From contig CALZFC010000279.1 of NCBI GenBank assembly GCA_945643635.1, positions 1,227,501-1,291,500 on the forward strand: 64,000 bases of DNA. The letters are read 5' to 3'. Shown here piece after piece: positions 36,391 through 51,676 of this stretch. The notes beneath the pieces were generated by a model that ran no database searches, was not told the origin of the DNA, and was given only the letters and a program-made list of their open reading frames with translations. The DNA is from Allodiplogaster sudhausi (Eukaryota; Nematoda; Chromadorea; Rhabditida; Diplogasteridae). Every line of letters starts with the position of its first letter. Position 1 is the first letter of the stretch. The position numbers and the translations under genes were made by a program.

Positions 36391-39300
36391 CTGAAAAACA
36401 CATGTAAAAATAAACCCGGCCTCCGGATATGTAATGCTTGTTAGAAAGACCTTAAATTTTCTTATAAGTTTGCCCATGTCTATCAAATTAAAAGATAAAT
36501 GAAGGAGGATTTTTCTTCACGTCTACAAGTAAGACATAATAGTGAATCTTTGCACAAACCTACCACTTAAATATCCCCGACAACATTTGTGAATGTTATA
36601 AGGGTGGAAGTTGATAAGATTGGGACCTGTTGGTAGTGTTTACCTCACCACAACAAAGAGTATGAAGAGTCTATGCCTTTGCCGTACACCTACTGATAAA
36701 CCAATAGAGTTATTTCGTCAAACTACTTCTTGGAATAACCTTGACAAATGTCGTTGTGAATTAAACCCCCGGTGCAAGAACACAGAAAGTAAGAATTCTT
36801 TGAATGTGAACCGAATAGAAATGCATGTTAGTTATCACTTACCACTCGATCCCCTTTTACGACTGAGTACATGGTTCTTTGATGCACAAAGGTGATAAGT
36901 GTCACTCTTAAACTTCTACAATTCTCTTTTTTTTCTATACAGCATAGTTCTTTCCCTCTCTTTCTCTCCACGAATCGCAATAAAAAGCGTTCGCTTCAAT
37001 GACAGAATTTGAAGGAACCGATAAGTGGGGGGGGGGGTCGGGAGAAGGACTGAAGGAGAAAAAGGAAAGGAAGGAAGGAATCGACGGCAAGCAAAGAATG
37101 GAAGAGGAAAGGAGATGCATGAAAAGAGAGGATGGAAAGTTTGGGAAGAAAAGTGGGAGGAGGGAGCCAAGGGGGAGGAGAGGGATAGGGGATAGAAAAA
37201 GAATGAGGGAAGTGAAGGGAGCGCAAGAGATAACAGAAGCATGCGGTGTCTGTGAAAGAAGGACGTGACTCTGCACAAGGGCCGGGACGTCCCCGGTCTT
37301 TTCCCACTCGACTCTGTTCCATGCATCATATTCTCTGTTCTTTGTTCCGTTTCTATATCTCCTTCGTTCGCTCCCCTTCTCTCTCTCTCTCTCTCTTATC
37401 CTCTTGCTCCATGTTTCCGTGTTCTTCTTTCTCTCTCCCTTGTAACACGCCCCCTTCACAGCCCCAGTCCTTCTTCAGTTTCCTTCTCCTCGATTTTGAC
37501 GATGACGCAAAGATTTCCGAGATAGCGGCAAAAAACAGCATTGCTTTCGCTATCCTTATCGAATCTGGCCATCAAATGCAAGCGGATCGTGGATAAAAGG
37601 AGGAAAACCGCATAGATATCGAACGAAAGGAATAAAATAAAAAAAAAGGAGAAGCGAACCACGATATGGGAGGGGGGATGGTCACATTCTTAAATTAACT
37701 TATGATCATAAACGCTCGAGACGCTTGTACACTTAATAATGTGAACCCAGGCAGGCTCCAGATCTGCGGGTTCAGAGAAGCCCAGCAAAAAGAAAGATAA
37801 GCAATTTAGAGAAAATAGGGCAAAAATGAAAGATCAAAGATCAAACCTTGAGAAGATCGTCGACTAAACGACGAAAACACGGTGGGGAAGAGTCAACTTG
37901 GCGTGGAGTCGCGCGTCTCTGACAGCAGCCAGGGCGCGACCTGGAAAATGACAGCACATCATTATAAGGAATACACCCACATGTCACTGTGGGCATCTGT
38001 GATTTTCTTTAATTTAATTCAATCAATTTAATTTATAACTTGGGTAAGGCATGCTTAAAGAAAGGAGGATAGGTAAAGTAAGTATATAGCTATATAGCGG
38101 AGAATGATCTATCTGGGAGCGAGTGAACCACAGCCGTACGCGCCCAGTGTGCTGCTCTAGTATGACAGGCCACAACCGGGGCACTCCTCTTATCGCCTTA
38201 GCTGGTTACGCTGCTGCTGCGCTCTCTCCGATCACAACCGCCTTTCTTTTTGCAGCTCTCTCTCTCTCTCTCTCTATCGTTCTTCTTGCAACCTTCTCCT
38301 CTTTTCCTTTCTTTCATGGCTACTTCCGCCGACTATATGCATTAAGATTCGATATGATACTTCCGCAAAAGAAGGGTAGATATATGCAGCTGTTATGCAA
38401 CGTGCATCAGCAGCTAACATGGATAGTGACAGCTTAATGCAATGTTATTCTCGACAAGGCAGAACGTAGGAAAAAAACATAAATAAACGGAAATGCATGG
38501 ATTCCAGGCGCAACAATACAACTGCAATGGAGAACGAGTCTGAACTGTGAATCACGAAAAATAATCACAAGGCAATTAGTAATATTCACCATTCACGAGA
38601 ATTCACCACTAGTAATATTCACCAAGCGTATGGTTTTATTCACCACGCTTATATTCACCCACTCATAGTTTTATTCACCCAGTGCGCCCTGGCTGACAAT
38701 TCTTTCTCGCACACTCGTTTCCGATACCTGTTTGTGCCTATAGTACGCATTTGGTGAAGGAGCTTGAAGCGAGACAGAGTTCAGCTACCAGAGGGTGGAA
38801 TTACGGAAAATTGACAGGAATCAGTCAGCAGACAGGAGGCCGAGTCGTTCGAGAACTACAGCACTGCCAGCATACACGCACTCTCAGGGCTAGCGTAAAG
38901 GAATTCTGAGACAGAAAGGAGAGAAGAGAGTGTGAGAGAGAAAGAGAGATAATCTTCTTCTCTTATCTCTCAATCAACTCCCTCTCCATGCCAAGGAATC
39001 GGACGCGCACCTGTTACGCCCCTTCATCTGCAGCCACCTCACTCTTCACCACTCATAAACCTCACTTCATTGCATCCCTGTAGAATCTCATAAAGAATGA
39101 GAAGACAGGAGAGAACGGAGAAGGCACGACGAGTCGGGCCTCCACCACACTTTCCCCAGCCCATGCAGCCAGAAGAACGGAAGGGATCCATCACTCTCCT
39201 TATTCCCTTTACTATGTGAAAGGTTGAGAATGTGTTTGTGCTAGCCACTACTGGCATACAAGTGTTTATTTGGACATGGAGGCTTTAGTAACTGCAAGAA

Positions 39301-40251
39301 AAGATAGAGACAGACGAGGGGCCAAGAGATTCCGCGACATACTACATCTTTTGCCGTTGATTGACACTTTTGTTTTTTCTTTACACAGTCATTAAGCTGT
39401 TGGAAACAATTCTTCATTAACCACGAGTGTGCAAGAAAGAATTGTCAGTCAGGGCGCACTGAGTGAATAAAACTATGAGCGGGTGAATATTACTATAAGC
39501 GTGGTGAATAGTACTAGTGGTGAATGCTGGTGAATGCTGGTGAATGCTGGTGAATATGGTTAATATTACTAATTGGCTAATCACAAACAAATATTTCAAT
39601 TTAAATTACCACTCTTTTATATTCCACGTGAGAAAATTGCGGAAGTTTTTGAAAGTATTTACGGTTTCTCATTCTCGCAAGGCCGTAACGGATTATTCTG
39701 TTGTTTTCCGAGTTGGACTCGCCGTTTCGATTGTACTTTGGTTTTATAGTGGTTTCTCGATTTTCCCTACTTTTCTTTTAATACCATATTTTTCCTCCTC
39801 TTCTCAGCAAGGATATCTGTGAGAATGTCTTAGACGTCTGTTGTCAAGCGGTGGTTGCGTGCCCTTGTCTCATTGATTGCGTCTCCGTTGCTTAGTGTTC
39901 GTCACGCCGCCTTCTCTTCCATCTAGTGCGAGACTGTTCATTTTACTTCACTTTTACTCTCCTAGTTCTAGTATCCGTAGCTTATTCAGACGCTATCAAC
40001 TCGTTCTTGTTATCGACTTTGTTTTTGTCCTCATTCACTTTGGAGAGAGAAAGGGCTTTCAATAACTTTACACGATGCTGGTTTTTATGGAGGCGGTGTG
40101 TTGTGATGAAAGAGGCGTCCTTGTCGACCGCGCATATTTCTTTTTCTCATTGCTATCGCCCTCTTGCTATTGTGACTATTAGCTCTTGTCTTCAGAAGTC
40201 TCTTTGTTACATTTCCTCTCTAACTTACTTTCCAGTCTCCTTTCGGTCGTA
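36391..40251. other. 3.9-kb stretch with no confident gene
   Basis: Holds two GC-rich blocks that might be exons (37260-37320, 37847-37940), purine-rich sequence at 37010-37250 and the foldback repeat at 38573-39575. The last few hundred bases are pyrimidine-rich and probably form the FKBP promoter and 5' UTR. Confidence 0.45.
38573..39575. mobile_element. foldback element with GGTGAATA-rich arms
   Basis: The left arm (38573-38717) and right arm (39424-39575) are inverted copies. The outer ends share CAATTAGTAATATT, and the inner 80 bp match well, including a block ending in GCACACTCG. The arms contain repeated TATTCACC/GGTGAATA units, and the right arm has three tandem 10-bp units (TGAATGCTGG) near 39520-39550. 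The 706-bp centre has no credible ORF. I could not define a target-site duplication. The class is unknown, perhaps a non-autonomous foldback DNA transposon. Confidence 0.7.
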
Positions 40252-40760
40252 ATGCCAGTCGAGATCACCACTGTCAAGGAGGGCGACCAGTCCAGCTTCC
40301 CCAAGACTGGCCAGACCATCACTTGCCACTACGTCCTCACTCTCGAGAATGGCAAAAAGGTTCGATCTTGTCTTTCTCCATCCGTATTCATGATGTCGAA
40401 ATTTCGGAGCAGTTCAAAAAGTCATTCTTTTTTAGGTGGACAGCTCGCGCGACCGCGGAGATCCATTCAAGTTCAAGCTCGGCAAAGGAGAAGTCATCAA
40501 GGGCTGGGACCAAGGCATCGCTCAGGTTTGTTTCCCTATTTGGATATCAGCTTTTTAAATCATATATCGATGAAGCATCATATTTTTGTCAACTATATTC
40601 CATCATATTCTCGATATGATCTCGTTTTTAGATGTCGAAGGGGCAGCGCGCGACGCTGAAGATCAGCCCGGACCTCGGCTACGGCGCGGCCGGCGTCCAA
40701 GGCGCAATCCCCGGCAACGCCACTCTGATCTTCGACGTGGAGCTGCTCGGCTTCAACTGA
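40252..40760 (+). CDS. FKBP12-type peptidyl-prolyl cis-trans isomerase
   Basis: A cytosolic prolyl isomerase of the FK506-binding family. Three exons, 40252-40359, 40436-40525 and 40632-40760, join in frame at phase 0 to 108 residues, exactly the usual FKBP12 length. Pocket motifs are present: [26 protein letters not shown], the Trp of VIKGWDQG, and [18 protein letters not shown] at the C-terminus. There is no signal peptide or extra domain. A TTTCCAG lies 17 nt before the ATG and could be a trans-splice acceptor or the end of a 5' UTR intron. Confidence 0.96.
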
Positions 40761-41384
40761 GAGGAGGCTTTCTTTGTGTGCATAAAGTGGCAGACAAGGC
40801 CAAATAGCAAACATTAGAACGTACCCTCTATGTCGCCTTTCTGATTGTTCTAACAAAAATCTCTGTGATCAATCGACTACAAGCCATATTGGCTCGCTTA
40901 TATCTTATTGATGTTTCCGAGAAATATAAGAATGATAATTTATTGTCACCATAGCCACAGCGTGGCTGTGACAGGATAAAGAAAGGTTTGTTTTACTTCA
41001 TCGGGTCAGGTCAACTCTCGTACAAAATGAGCAGAAAATGGAGAAAACCGTTCACAGTAAGAAATAACAAATGATTATGGTCCGAGGGAATAATAAGGCA
41101 TGCAATGTCTGGAATACTGCCGGGACATCCTTTCGAAACAAAGCTTTAGCTTTTAAACAAGCCCAACAGTTTGAACTGTGCAATATCAGTTTCATCCGCA
41201 ATTAACCGGTGATATAGCTACTTGAGGCTACGGTAAGTGATCAGACTGAGTAAGGAGTAAAGTGAGCAACATCTAGTAATCAGTAGTATTGATAGCAGTG
41301 CAAAACAGAAAGGTCAAGTAATAGAAATGTAGAATAAATGGCATGGGATAGAAGGGTGCCATCCCAGTCCGGACATGAATGAAC
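40761..41384. other. intergenic between converging FKBP and URI genes
   Basis: AT-rich with no coding exon. It should contain the two 3' UTRs. A short hairpin (AGCCAC-AGC-GTGGCT) lies near 40953. Confidence 0.6.
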
Positions 41385-43434
41385 TTATTCTGCCCGCTGC
41401 ATCCGTTGCAGTTTGAATCGCGAGATGCGCCGCGGAGGCTCGTCGGCTGGCTCGTAAACGGGCGCAGGCTCCGGCTTCTTCAAAGAACAATTATTCATTT
41501 AACTGTAACTAAATCGTCCATCAAACGAAGGCCAACAAAACAAAATAGTTTTTTTTTTAAATATATTCAGCTAGATAAAGTATCCTATCTCGTCTACATC
41601 TATGTTCTCAAATAAAGAAAAGTATGGAACGAACGGACATTTCTTTCAACGACTTCGCCAGAAAATGCGCTTCCAGCAGGCAATATCACCGTCTTCTTCT
41701 CATTATTCATCTCCTCGACGGCCTAGAACGATAGTTCACATATTGAGGAAGTGGAAGCATGATAGTGATAATTAAAACTGGAGCTTCTCTATATGACGGA
41801 ATGAGGAATGTTCTCTATCATTCTTCCCTCATAACGGTGGATGAATGATAAGAAGAAAACAGGCGGATAAGATGTCGAGAAAAAAAGACAAACTAGTTGG
41901 AGGCCAAAAAAGGGCAACCCCTCATTAAAAAAAAGATGTAATACTTTTAAAAAAAATATATTGTTCTTTTCTCTGCGAACCTTTTGGTCGATGGGTGACT
42001 CTTCGGATTTGTTGCGTAAGATCGATCGAGAAGGAGGCGATGGCTGCTCCGTCTGATCTTCAACCGATGAACTCTGCAATTTTTTATTCTCTTTGATATG
42101 TTGATAACGCTCACAAATCTTCCAACCAAACGTTCCACAACAATTAAGCAATCTTAAAATAGACATTTCTAAATTTTTGTCTAACAGTAAGGTGAATGAA
42201 CACATAAACTGAGTAAGGTTGATGACCTGAACGGGATCGGACTCGAGATTCTTCTTGAAGCGAACTGATCTCTTGTGCTTCAGGCGAGGACCACTGCCGG
42301 CTGCTGAGAAGCAATTCAACTTCAAAGGCATATAACGAGGTGAAAAAACATATGACCCCCTAGAATATCTTTAAATAATTATATCTAAATTTTTTGAGTT
42401 TCTTTTACTGGAAACTAGGAGGAATTTTGCAGAAAAGTCAATGTTCGAGAGGTCAAAATAGATTCTCGGGCTGATTCTTTGAAGGAGAACATGTGATTGT
42501 GCTAACTCAATCATTGATATTGACCAAATCGAGCCTTAACTAATATGATTGCATGAATGACTCGCTCACCATGGCTATTGATGACAACTTCTTTCTCATC
42601 CACCACGACCATTTCTCTCTTCTTCTTCTTCTCTTCTCTCGCCTTCTCTTTTGGTGGTGAGTCCTCGGCGTCCTCTTTTCCAGGTTCTGCCTCTTCTTCT
42701 TCTTCGCCTTCTGCTATCGACGTCTCGGGCTCTTCCTCGTCGGAGTCTAATCTGAAATGAAAGAAAATGAATTGGAGAGAGAAAGAAGAGAGAACATAAC
42801 AGATGAGAAAAATACAATGAAGAAGAAGGCGAGAACAAATGCGAGAGAGAGAGAGAGACAGAGAGAGAAAGGTTTGTGAGTGAGAGAAGACGAGGGTGAA
42901 TAGAGAGATAAAAGACTGGACGAGGAAGATAACACGTGAAAAATATGAAAGGGACCAGATGTAATAATATCATGCCGGATGTAACACTTCATGTTAATCC
43001 ATTTCTTGGTCAACCCCAAAAGAATGGCCGGGTTCTCGAGAACACCCGAAAGAGAGGGGCAGGGGCGGCCGAATGGTAAGTGGATACAGCAAACTCTGCT
43101 CATCCTTTCAGACCATCAGAATGGCAGCGCCCAAGCACATAGAGAGAACAGTTGCTGTCAACAAAGGTTTTGAAACGTGAGTATGATGGGATGGGGGGTA
43201 TTAGGGGGCACGCGGGTGGAGGGGGCAAACGAGGCACAGTTCTATGGGCTTTCCGCGCGAGACCGGATCAACTGCGCTTGGGCAACACACGCCAAACAGT
43301 CTCCAGCTAGAGAGAAAAGAGAGAGTGAGAAAGCGAGAGCGAGAGACTTATACATCATAAGCTGTTAGCTGGAGTGAAATAGTACATGAAAAAGAGGCAG
43401 CTTAATTGATAGGGATCGACAGGAAGATCGAGAG

Positions 43435-43476
<42 letters not shown>

Positions 43477-45251
43477 CTGACAGAATTCGAAAGAGCGAAG
43501 TAAGCTGTTCACAGGAAGAAGCTAGCATGAGAAGCGAGAAAGATCGAAGAAACGAAAAAGGCGCATTTAGGAAGACTTCCCGGTGCCTCGGCCGGCAAAC
43601 ACAAGTAGAGAACTCTTTCACAGAGTGAGTCAGGGGGAGGAACAGGAGAGAGAGAGATAGAGAGAGAAAGAAATAGAGAGAAAGAGAGAGATAGAGAGAG
43701 AGAGAGAAAGAGAGAGAGAGAACTAGAGAGAGCGAGAGACAGAACTGGAGAGAGAGAGAGAGAGATGGAACTAGAGAGGAGAGAGAGGGAGAGAGAGAAA
43801 GAGAGAGAGAGAGAGATAATAGGCGGAGAAGGTGGTAGAAATCGGAGAAGGCTGAGATTTCAGAGTACGCCGCTAGCGAGTAGTAACACTTGTGCGAAGA
43901 CTTATTCATCCGAGGAAACGAAATACACTAAAGAGAATGAAGCTCTTTAAACTGTGATGCTAGGTATTTTCTTCTCTTTTAACGCTATATTGGGACTATA
44001 AATAAATAAATAAACTCTGCAATTTAAATGTCTCCGTTCAATAAATGAAACAATAATTGAAATCATTGTAAAAACGTTTTCAAAAAACAGAAGATATTTA
44101 TTTCCTCTACGCAGCCTTTGATTCCTTTTTCATTCAAAATATCCAGAAATTTTTTTCCGTGCCGTTCAAGGGAGGTCCCCCATTTATAAATGGACTCTGC
44201 AAATGATTACCAGCTTGAAGATACTACAAGAAGAAGGGTGTAGACACTGCGGGTTTGCTTTTGGGGGCAGGCATACCCGAGTTGTCCCAATTATGCCAAG
44301 GTGGAAGAGGTGGGGGGGGGGGGGGAGTGGGCAAAAGTGCACGTGTCATAGGTACGAGGTCCGAGTGACGTGGGCGGACGAAAGAACACATAATTGAATT
44401 CTTGTCTTCACCGCAAACACAACACTCAAACATACACATAACAGAAATGGGCCAGTCAACAGTAGAGAAAAAGAAAGAGAGAGAGAGAAAGAGAGAGAGA
44501 GAGAGCGCGAGAAAAAGAGAGAGAACAAGAGAAAGAGGGAGAGAGCGCGAGGGCGAATACAGGCGCCAGTCGCAGTGGCTCAACTCATACACTAATACTA
44601 GTGGAATGCCTAGCCATACAAAACCCTCTGTATCTGTATCTCTACTCATCTCCATTTCCGCCTCTCTACCTGGCGCTCTCATCCTTTCTCCTTCTCTGTC
44701 TGTTTCTCTATTTTTCTCTATCCTCATCCATCGCCTTTCCATCTTTCTCTTCTTTCTTTTTCGGTCGACTTTTCCAATTGACAGCATTTACCTCATCAAT
44801 TTCCGCTATTGCCTCAATAATGAGAACCCGTTCTGTGGCTAAATTGATGCATTACATATTCAGAAGCGCGGCAGTGAATATGAAGAGAGAGAATTAAATC
44901 CGACAGAATATCAAATAAGGCCATTAACAATGCATTTTCCAGCTGGCAAGGCAGGCAATGCGTGGAGGTATTGTAAAGTATTTGCAAATAATGCCTAGGT
45001 CCTATTGAATATATCAGGAGTGATAATTGGGAAATTAATTTTAAGAAAAGGAACAATAACTAATATTTGAATAATAAAAAGAAAGAAAGCTGACTCCTCT
45101 CCTTCCTCGTCTTCATCGTCTGTCGATTCTTCCTCCTCGTCTAACCGCGCAAGAAGTTTTCGGAACTCCTACAAATTACTGATGGAAAATTAAATCAACA
45201 ACACGTACACACATCACATAATCGCTTTATGACGGCTTTCTCCCAATCTTT

Positions 45252-45306
<55 letters not shown>

Positions 45307-46958
45307 ACTCCTCGCCTCAGATGCCATTGAACAGATTTGTTTTGAATTTCTTTCTCTCTCGCTCTCTCTCTCTCTCTCGCCATTGATATATCGCTTTCCC
45401 TCTCAATTTGTCTCCCCATCTCTCCACCTGAGCAGTCTCGAAAACCACTCTTCTCATCAGTTTCAGGCCCAGTTACATCAACAGCACAAAATCTGTGCTG
45501 TCCTCTGTTGAGCAACGGATCGAAGAGCATTCGAGAGAAGGAGAGAATCAGTAAAAGCAACATGGGCTGTTAAAGGAATAAACAAACGCCAAAAAGTAAA
45601 ATAAAACAGTCATAAAAAGAAGAAGGAAACTTTCTCTGACCTCTGGATCAACTCCCTTCGGTGCGACGGGCTCTGCTGTCTTCTGCTCTTCTTCCCCTTC
45701 ATTATCGCTGTCTCTCTTTCCTCCTCTCGTCTGCACTCTCTTCGCTCTTTCCTCTTGTTTCTTCTCCTCTTCCTCGAGAGCGTTCAGGCGTGAAAGGATC
45801 TTCTAAACTGAGATATAAAACTTCTCGCTACCTCACGATTTAAGAACACGGAAAGACATGTTTTCGATCCGACAGCAGTAAAATTGTTATTTTAAATCAA
45901 GTTGTACTAGAAATAAATTTTTTAATATAATTAAAAATGAAAAGTAATAAAGTGAAATACAAACGTCGTATTCTTCGTAAGCCACTCGAGGAGGGGCGGC
46001 GCGTGAAGCTTCTTTACGACGAGCTGAAAATAGGGCATTAAGACAAGAGTGGAATGAGAATCAGTTGCTCCAAATAATTACAGGATGAAGAGCAACAAAT
46101 GGATCAAAATTCGAGAGCCAACAAGCAAAGTTGTATTTTCATTTTTTTTTTTAATTGAAAAAGCATCTGTTCTTAATTATTCAACATAATGCACAGAAAA
46201 AAAACCTCTAGCTGCCTTTTCTTTCTCTTCATCGTATTCCTCGTGGATTTCGACTGTGTCTCCAGCACCCTAAAAGAATTTTATGCGCTCAATGATCAGT
46301 GGAAACAAACCTTAATTCCTCAGTCTTATTCTCATAATCAACTATGCCTTCCTTCTCTCTCTCTCCTCTCTCTCTGCTAAAATTTCAACCATCAATTTCT
46401 CGCATTAATGTTTCTAACTCTCCTCATAGTTTCCCTCTCTTCTCTTCATCTCTCTCAGTCTTTATCTAGATCTTTCTCTCTCCTTTCTTTCTCTCCACTC
46501 AAGCAGATACTACCTTTCCAAGAAGTGCCTCTGCGAAGTGGAGTCTCTTGGCTGCATTGTCCTTTTGCTGCTCGAGTCCTTGGATCATGTCATCCAGGTC
46601 TTAGATGGGCCAATTACAATGCAAACCCAACAAAGTAAGATAATAAAGCAGCATAAATCCAGCAATTCGAAAGAAAAAGAACAGTACTAAAATGACTGGC
46701 TGACATTTCAGGCGACGATCGATGATTTCAGCCGTTTGATGCACACTTCGATCAACAAAGTAGTTGTCGCCAAGGAGAACCATCACCTGCAGCAAGTGGT
46801 TGAAAGTAGTAAAAGTGAGAAGAAGGGGAGAATAGATAGTGAGGGTGATGAGAATAGGAAGAAAACGAAAGAGAATGGTGCAGCGAGTGACAGCGAAAGA
46901 GAAGACAACCGAGGGAGTGAGAATGACAGAAGAGACTATGCATGAAAGAGCGAAAGAG

Positions 46959-47005
<47 letters not shown>

Positions 47006-47498
47006 GAGAGGACGACAATTGTTCTTCTCTATTATAAAATATGAACAACCTCATTGGTCCTGACCAGCTTGCCAGGCATGAATCCGACAGATCCGAATGG
47101 TACCTTAATAGATTGGTGGTTGAGTGGAATGAACTCGATAACGATAGCCACAGAAACCATGACTGGATGCTCAATCTTCTTCTGCAGTTCGAGTAGCTTC
47201 TCTGTCAAGGCCGTGTACTCCTCCTTCTCTCGTCGATGATGAGCGATGGAGTTGTCACACATTGTCGTCTCCTCAACAATAGAATTTTCATTTGTTGCAA
47301 TACCTCTATCATTGCCTTTCCGCGTTCTTCCCTGTCTATTTTTGCATGTACTCCCTAATTTAAATCAAGCCGACAAACACATCTAATGCATTTAGAAATA
47401 CACTGGTAATCAACAACCCCCAACCAAACTCAGCAAACCTGCTGGATGACGCTCCTAAGCCGTTCGAGTCCTTTTCCATCGGCGTCTAACCGCTGCAT
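41385..47498 (-). CDS. uri-1: unconventional prefoldin RPB5 interactor (URI)
   Basis: A prefoldin-like scaffold that binds RPB5 and helps RNA polymerase assembly. Exons in coding order: 47498-47439, 47271-47158, 47103-47050, 46786-46705, 46599-46514, 46269-46206, 46023-45965, 45802-45641, 45168-45095, 42751-42570, 42303-42227, 42073-41981, 41722-41639, 41477-41385, joining in frame to 427 residues. Landmarks of the family: N-terminal coiled coil, VPFGSVGFMPGKLVRTNE and VMVLLGDNYFVDRS (prefoldin core), a long Glu/Asp/Lys-rich middle, SILRNKSEES, AFSGEVVERN and the C-terminal RRISRFKLQR. RSVRF (residues 324-328) fits the PP1-binding RVxF pattern; human URI is known to bind PP1-gamma. Intron 2 is only 54 nt. 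The intron 42752-45094 is filled with GA tracts. A TTGCCAG lies 6 nt before the ATG. Confidence 0.9.
43650..43815. repeat. (GA)n tracts in a URI intron
   Basis: Clustered GA tracts (also 43439-43473 and 44466-44555) inside the 2.3-kb URI intron. They are CT on the gene's sense strand. Confidence 0.88.
45255..45303. repeat. (CT)n tract in a URI intron
   Basis: A pure CT run of about 48 bp. It is an exception to the rule that tracts in this gene are purine on the plus strand. Confidence 0.9.
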
Positions 47499-47751
47499 TT
47501 CAATCTGGCAAGGGTCTTTCTCATCAAACTCATCATTACTTACTCTAAGCCACGCAAGTATCATCTTAGTCGATTAATGGCACAAGACATTTAATTTCAA
47601 TTCTTACCTAAACTTCGCTTGCAAGATAACACCGTTTATCCAACAGCGAAAGTACATTGATTTGAGAGAAGAATATATCTAGAAGATTACAGAGAATGGA
47701 GAAGCAAGCATGAAGAGGCAGAGACGCAGAGGAGCCTTCTTCCTTGCATTC
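47499..47751 (-). promoter_or_regulatory. short intercistronic gap with acceptor-like site
   Basis: The 253 bp between the oxidase stop codon and the URI start codon run in one orientation. No minus-strand AATAAA was seen. An acceptor TTGCCAG (AG at 47506-47505) sits 6 nt before the URI ATG. This fits a two-gene operon with trans-splicing, but also a separate promoter or 5' UTR intron. Confidence 0.35.
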
Positions 47752-50262
<2,511 letters not shown>

Positions 50263-50735
50263 CTCTCCAGGCGGAGGCTCGCAGCCTTCATTTACAAGAA
50301 GAACATTGTAAATAAAATAACAGCAGCTTAGGAGTTCAATTCTATTGTTTCCAAGAAAACGAACAAGAATGCCAAAAATATTGTATCTAGAAAGAGGCAT
50401 AAATCATTAGCGTGTACCCTAAGCTTATAGAAGACAAGCTGAATTTCCGTTACAGAATACGGGGGTGTAAATTGTTAGAGTTCAGTAATTTTAGGATGGA
50501 AATTCTTCGACAAATACCCCCCTCCAACTAACAGGCGATGATTTTAATAGAAAAATATCCTGAGCAACAACAATGGCTTGGCATGACATTTGACGGAAAA
50601 CCACAGGAACACAGAAGGAAAATGACAAATTCATTAGTCAGTGGTGAGAACCATTTTATTTCATTTAGCACTCTCGTTGTCAAGATGAGTGAAGCTCAAT
50701 GGCACAATCTCATTCTCTATTTCTTTCTCTCTCTA

Positions 50736-50769
<34 letters not shown>

Positions 50770-51242
50770 TTGTTCCCTTTGTTACAGAACAAGAGCACTA
50801 TCTCCTCAGATCTTGGAAAATCGTTTGATCTCAGACAAAAAGATAGAAAGAGGGATAAGGATGGACTTACGACAGGAAGAACAATCGAATGTTGAGACAG
50901 CTTTTAACTCCAGAAAGAGGTAGCCTGTTGTAGAAAAAAAAAGAATCTCTCACCCATCGACGGCTTTCAAGGTTCCTTCAGCGTGGTGGTCGGAAGAAGA
51001 ATGAATAGATGTGGGGTACCCTGTAAATGATAAAGTTTAGTGGGGCATTCAATTACGTCGAGGGACAACAGTCACGAATTCATCAACCCTTACATTTTCA
51101 AAGAACACTGTTTCACTGGTTGTCAGCAAGTTCTCCAGCCCTGTCATCCCGCATGTTCTACTTTTTATCCGAATAGTGCATTTCCTTGTACGAAGGCATT
51201 CATAGAGAGAGAGAGAGAGAGAAGGAAAGAGGAGAGCGAGTG

Positions 51243-51286
<44 letters not shown>

Positions 51287-51306
51287 AAAGAGGAGAGCGA
51301 GAGAGC

Positions 51307-51360
<54 letters not shown>

Positions 51361-51676
51361 ACAGATATAGGGAGAGAGAATGAACTGGAAGACAGAGAGC
51401 TAGTCTAAAATGAAAAGAACTAACTTCTCCGCCGCTTGATGCACTGGATGTTGTCCACGTCCGAAGTGGCCATCCTCAGGCGCTTCTGATGAAAGAAACC
51501 CTTCTCTTTCAAAAGGCGCAATGAAGCAGCCACATTTGGAAGATATTTGTGAACGGGGAAAAACCGTAAGGAAAATGTAACGACAAGAACTCATGGTTTG
51601 GAAAACACGTTTATTACTGAACCTGCATAAATAGCTACAGTGGGAAAGCAGGAAGAAGAAAGATTCCTCCTCGTCT
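50263..51676. other. intergenic, 1.4 kb
   Basis: Contains a CT tract at 50718-50770 and GA tracts at 51205-51356. A possible minus-strand exon at 51436-51492 (after TTTCATCAG, reading KRLRMATSDVDNIQCIKRRRS and stop) could be an alternative 3' end of the small gene at 51677-52094, or chance. Confidence 0.4.
51205..51356. repeat. (GA)n tract with AAGGAAAGAGGAGAGCGAG units
   Basis: GA tract in which the segment AAGGAAAGAGGAGAGCGAG appears twice, about 61 bp apart. Confidence 0.85.

Noticed and set aside
36935..37459. 174-codon minus-strand frame and overlapping frames
   Set aside because: Low-complexity Ser/Pro/Leu/Phe composition over purine-rich DNA. No domain is visible.
38123..38437. Plus-strand frame with a hydrophobic stretch
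   Set aside because: The hydrophobic part is partly CT-tract translation, with no splice support or family match.
51436..51492. Small minus-strand block (KRLRMATSDV... stop) as a further exon of the 68-residue gene
   Set aside because: The upstream exon already ends in a stop codon, and no donor linking the two was needed. Kept only as a note.
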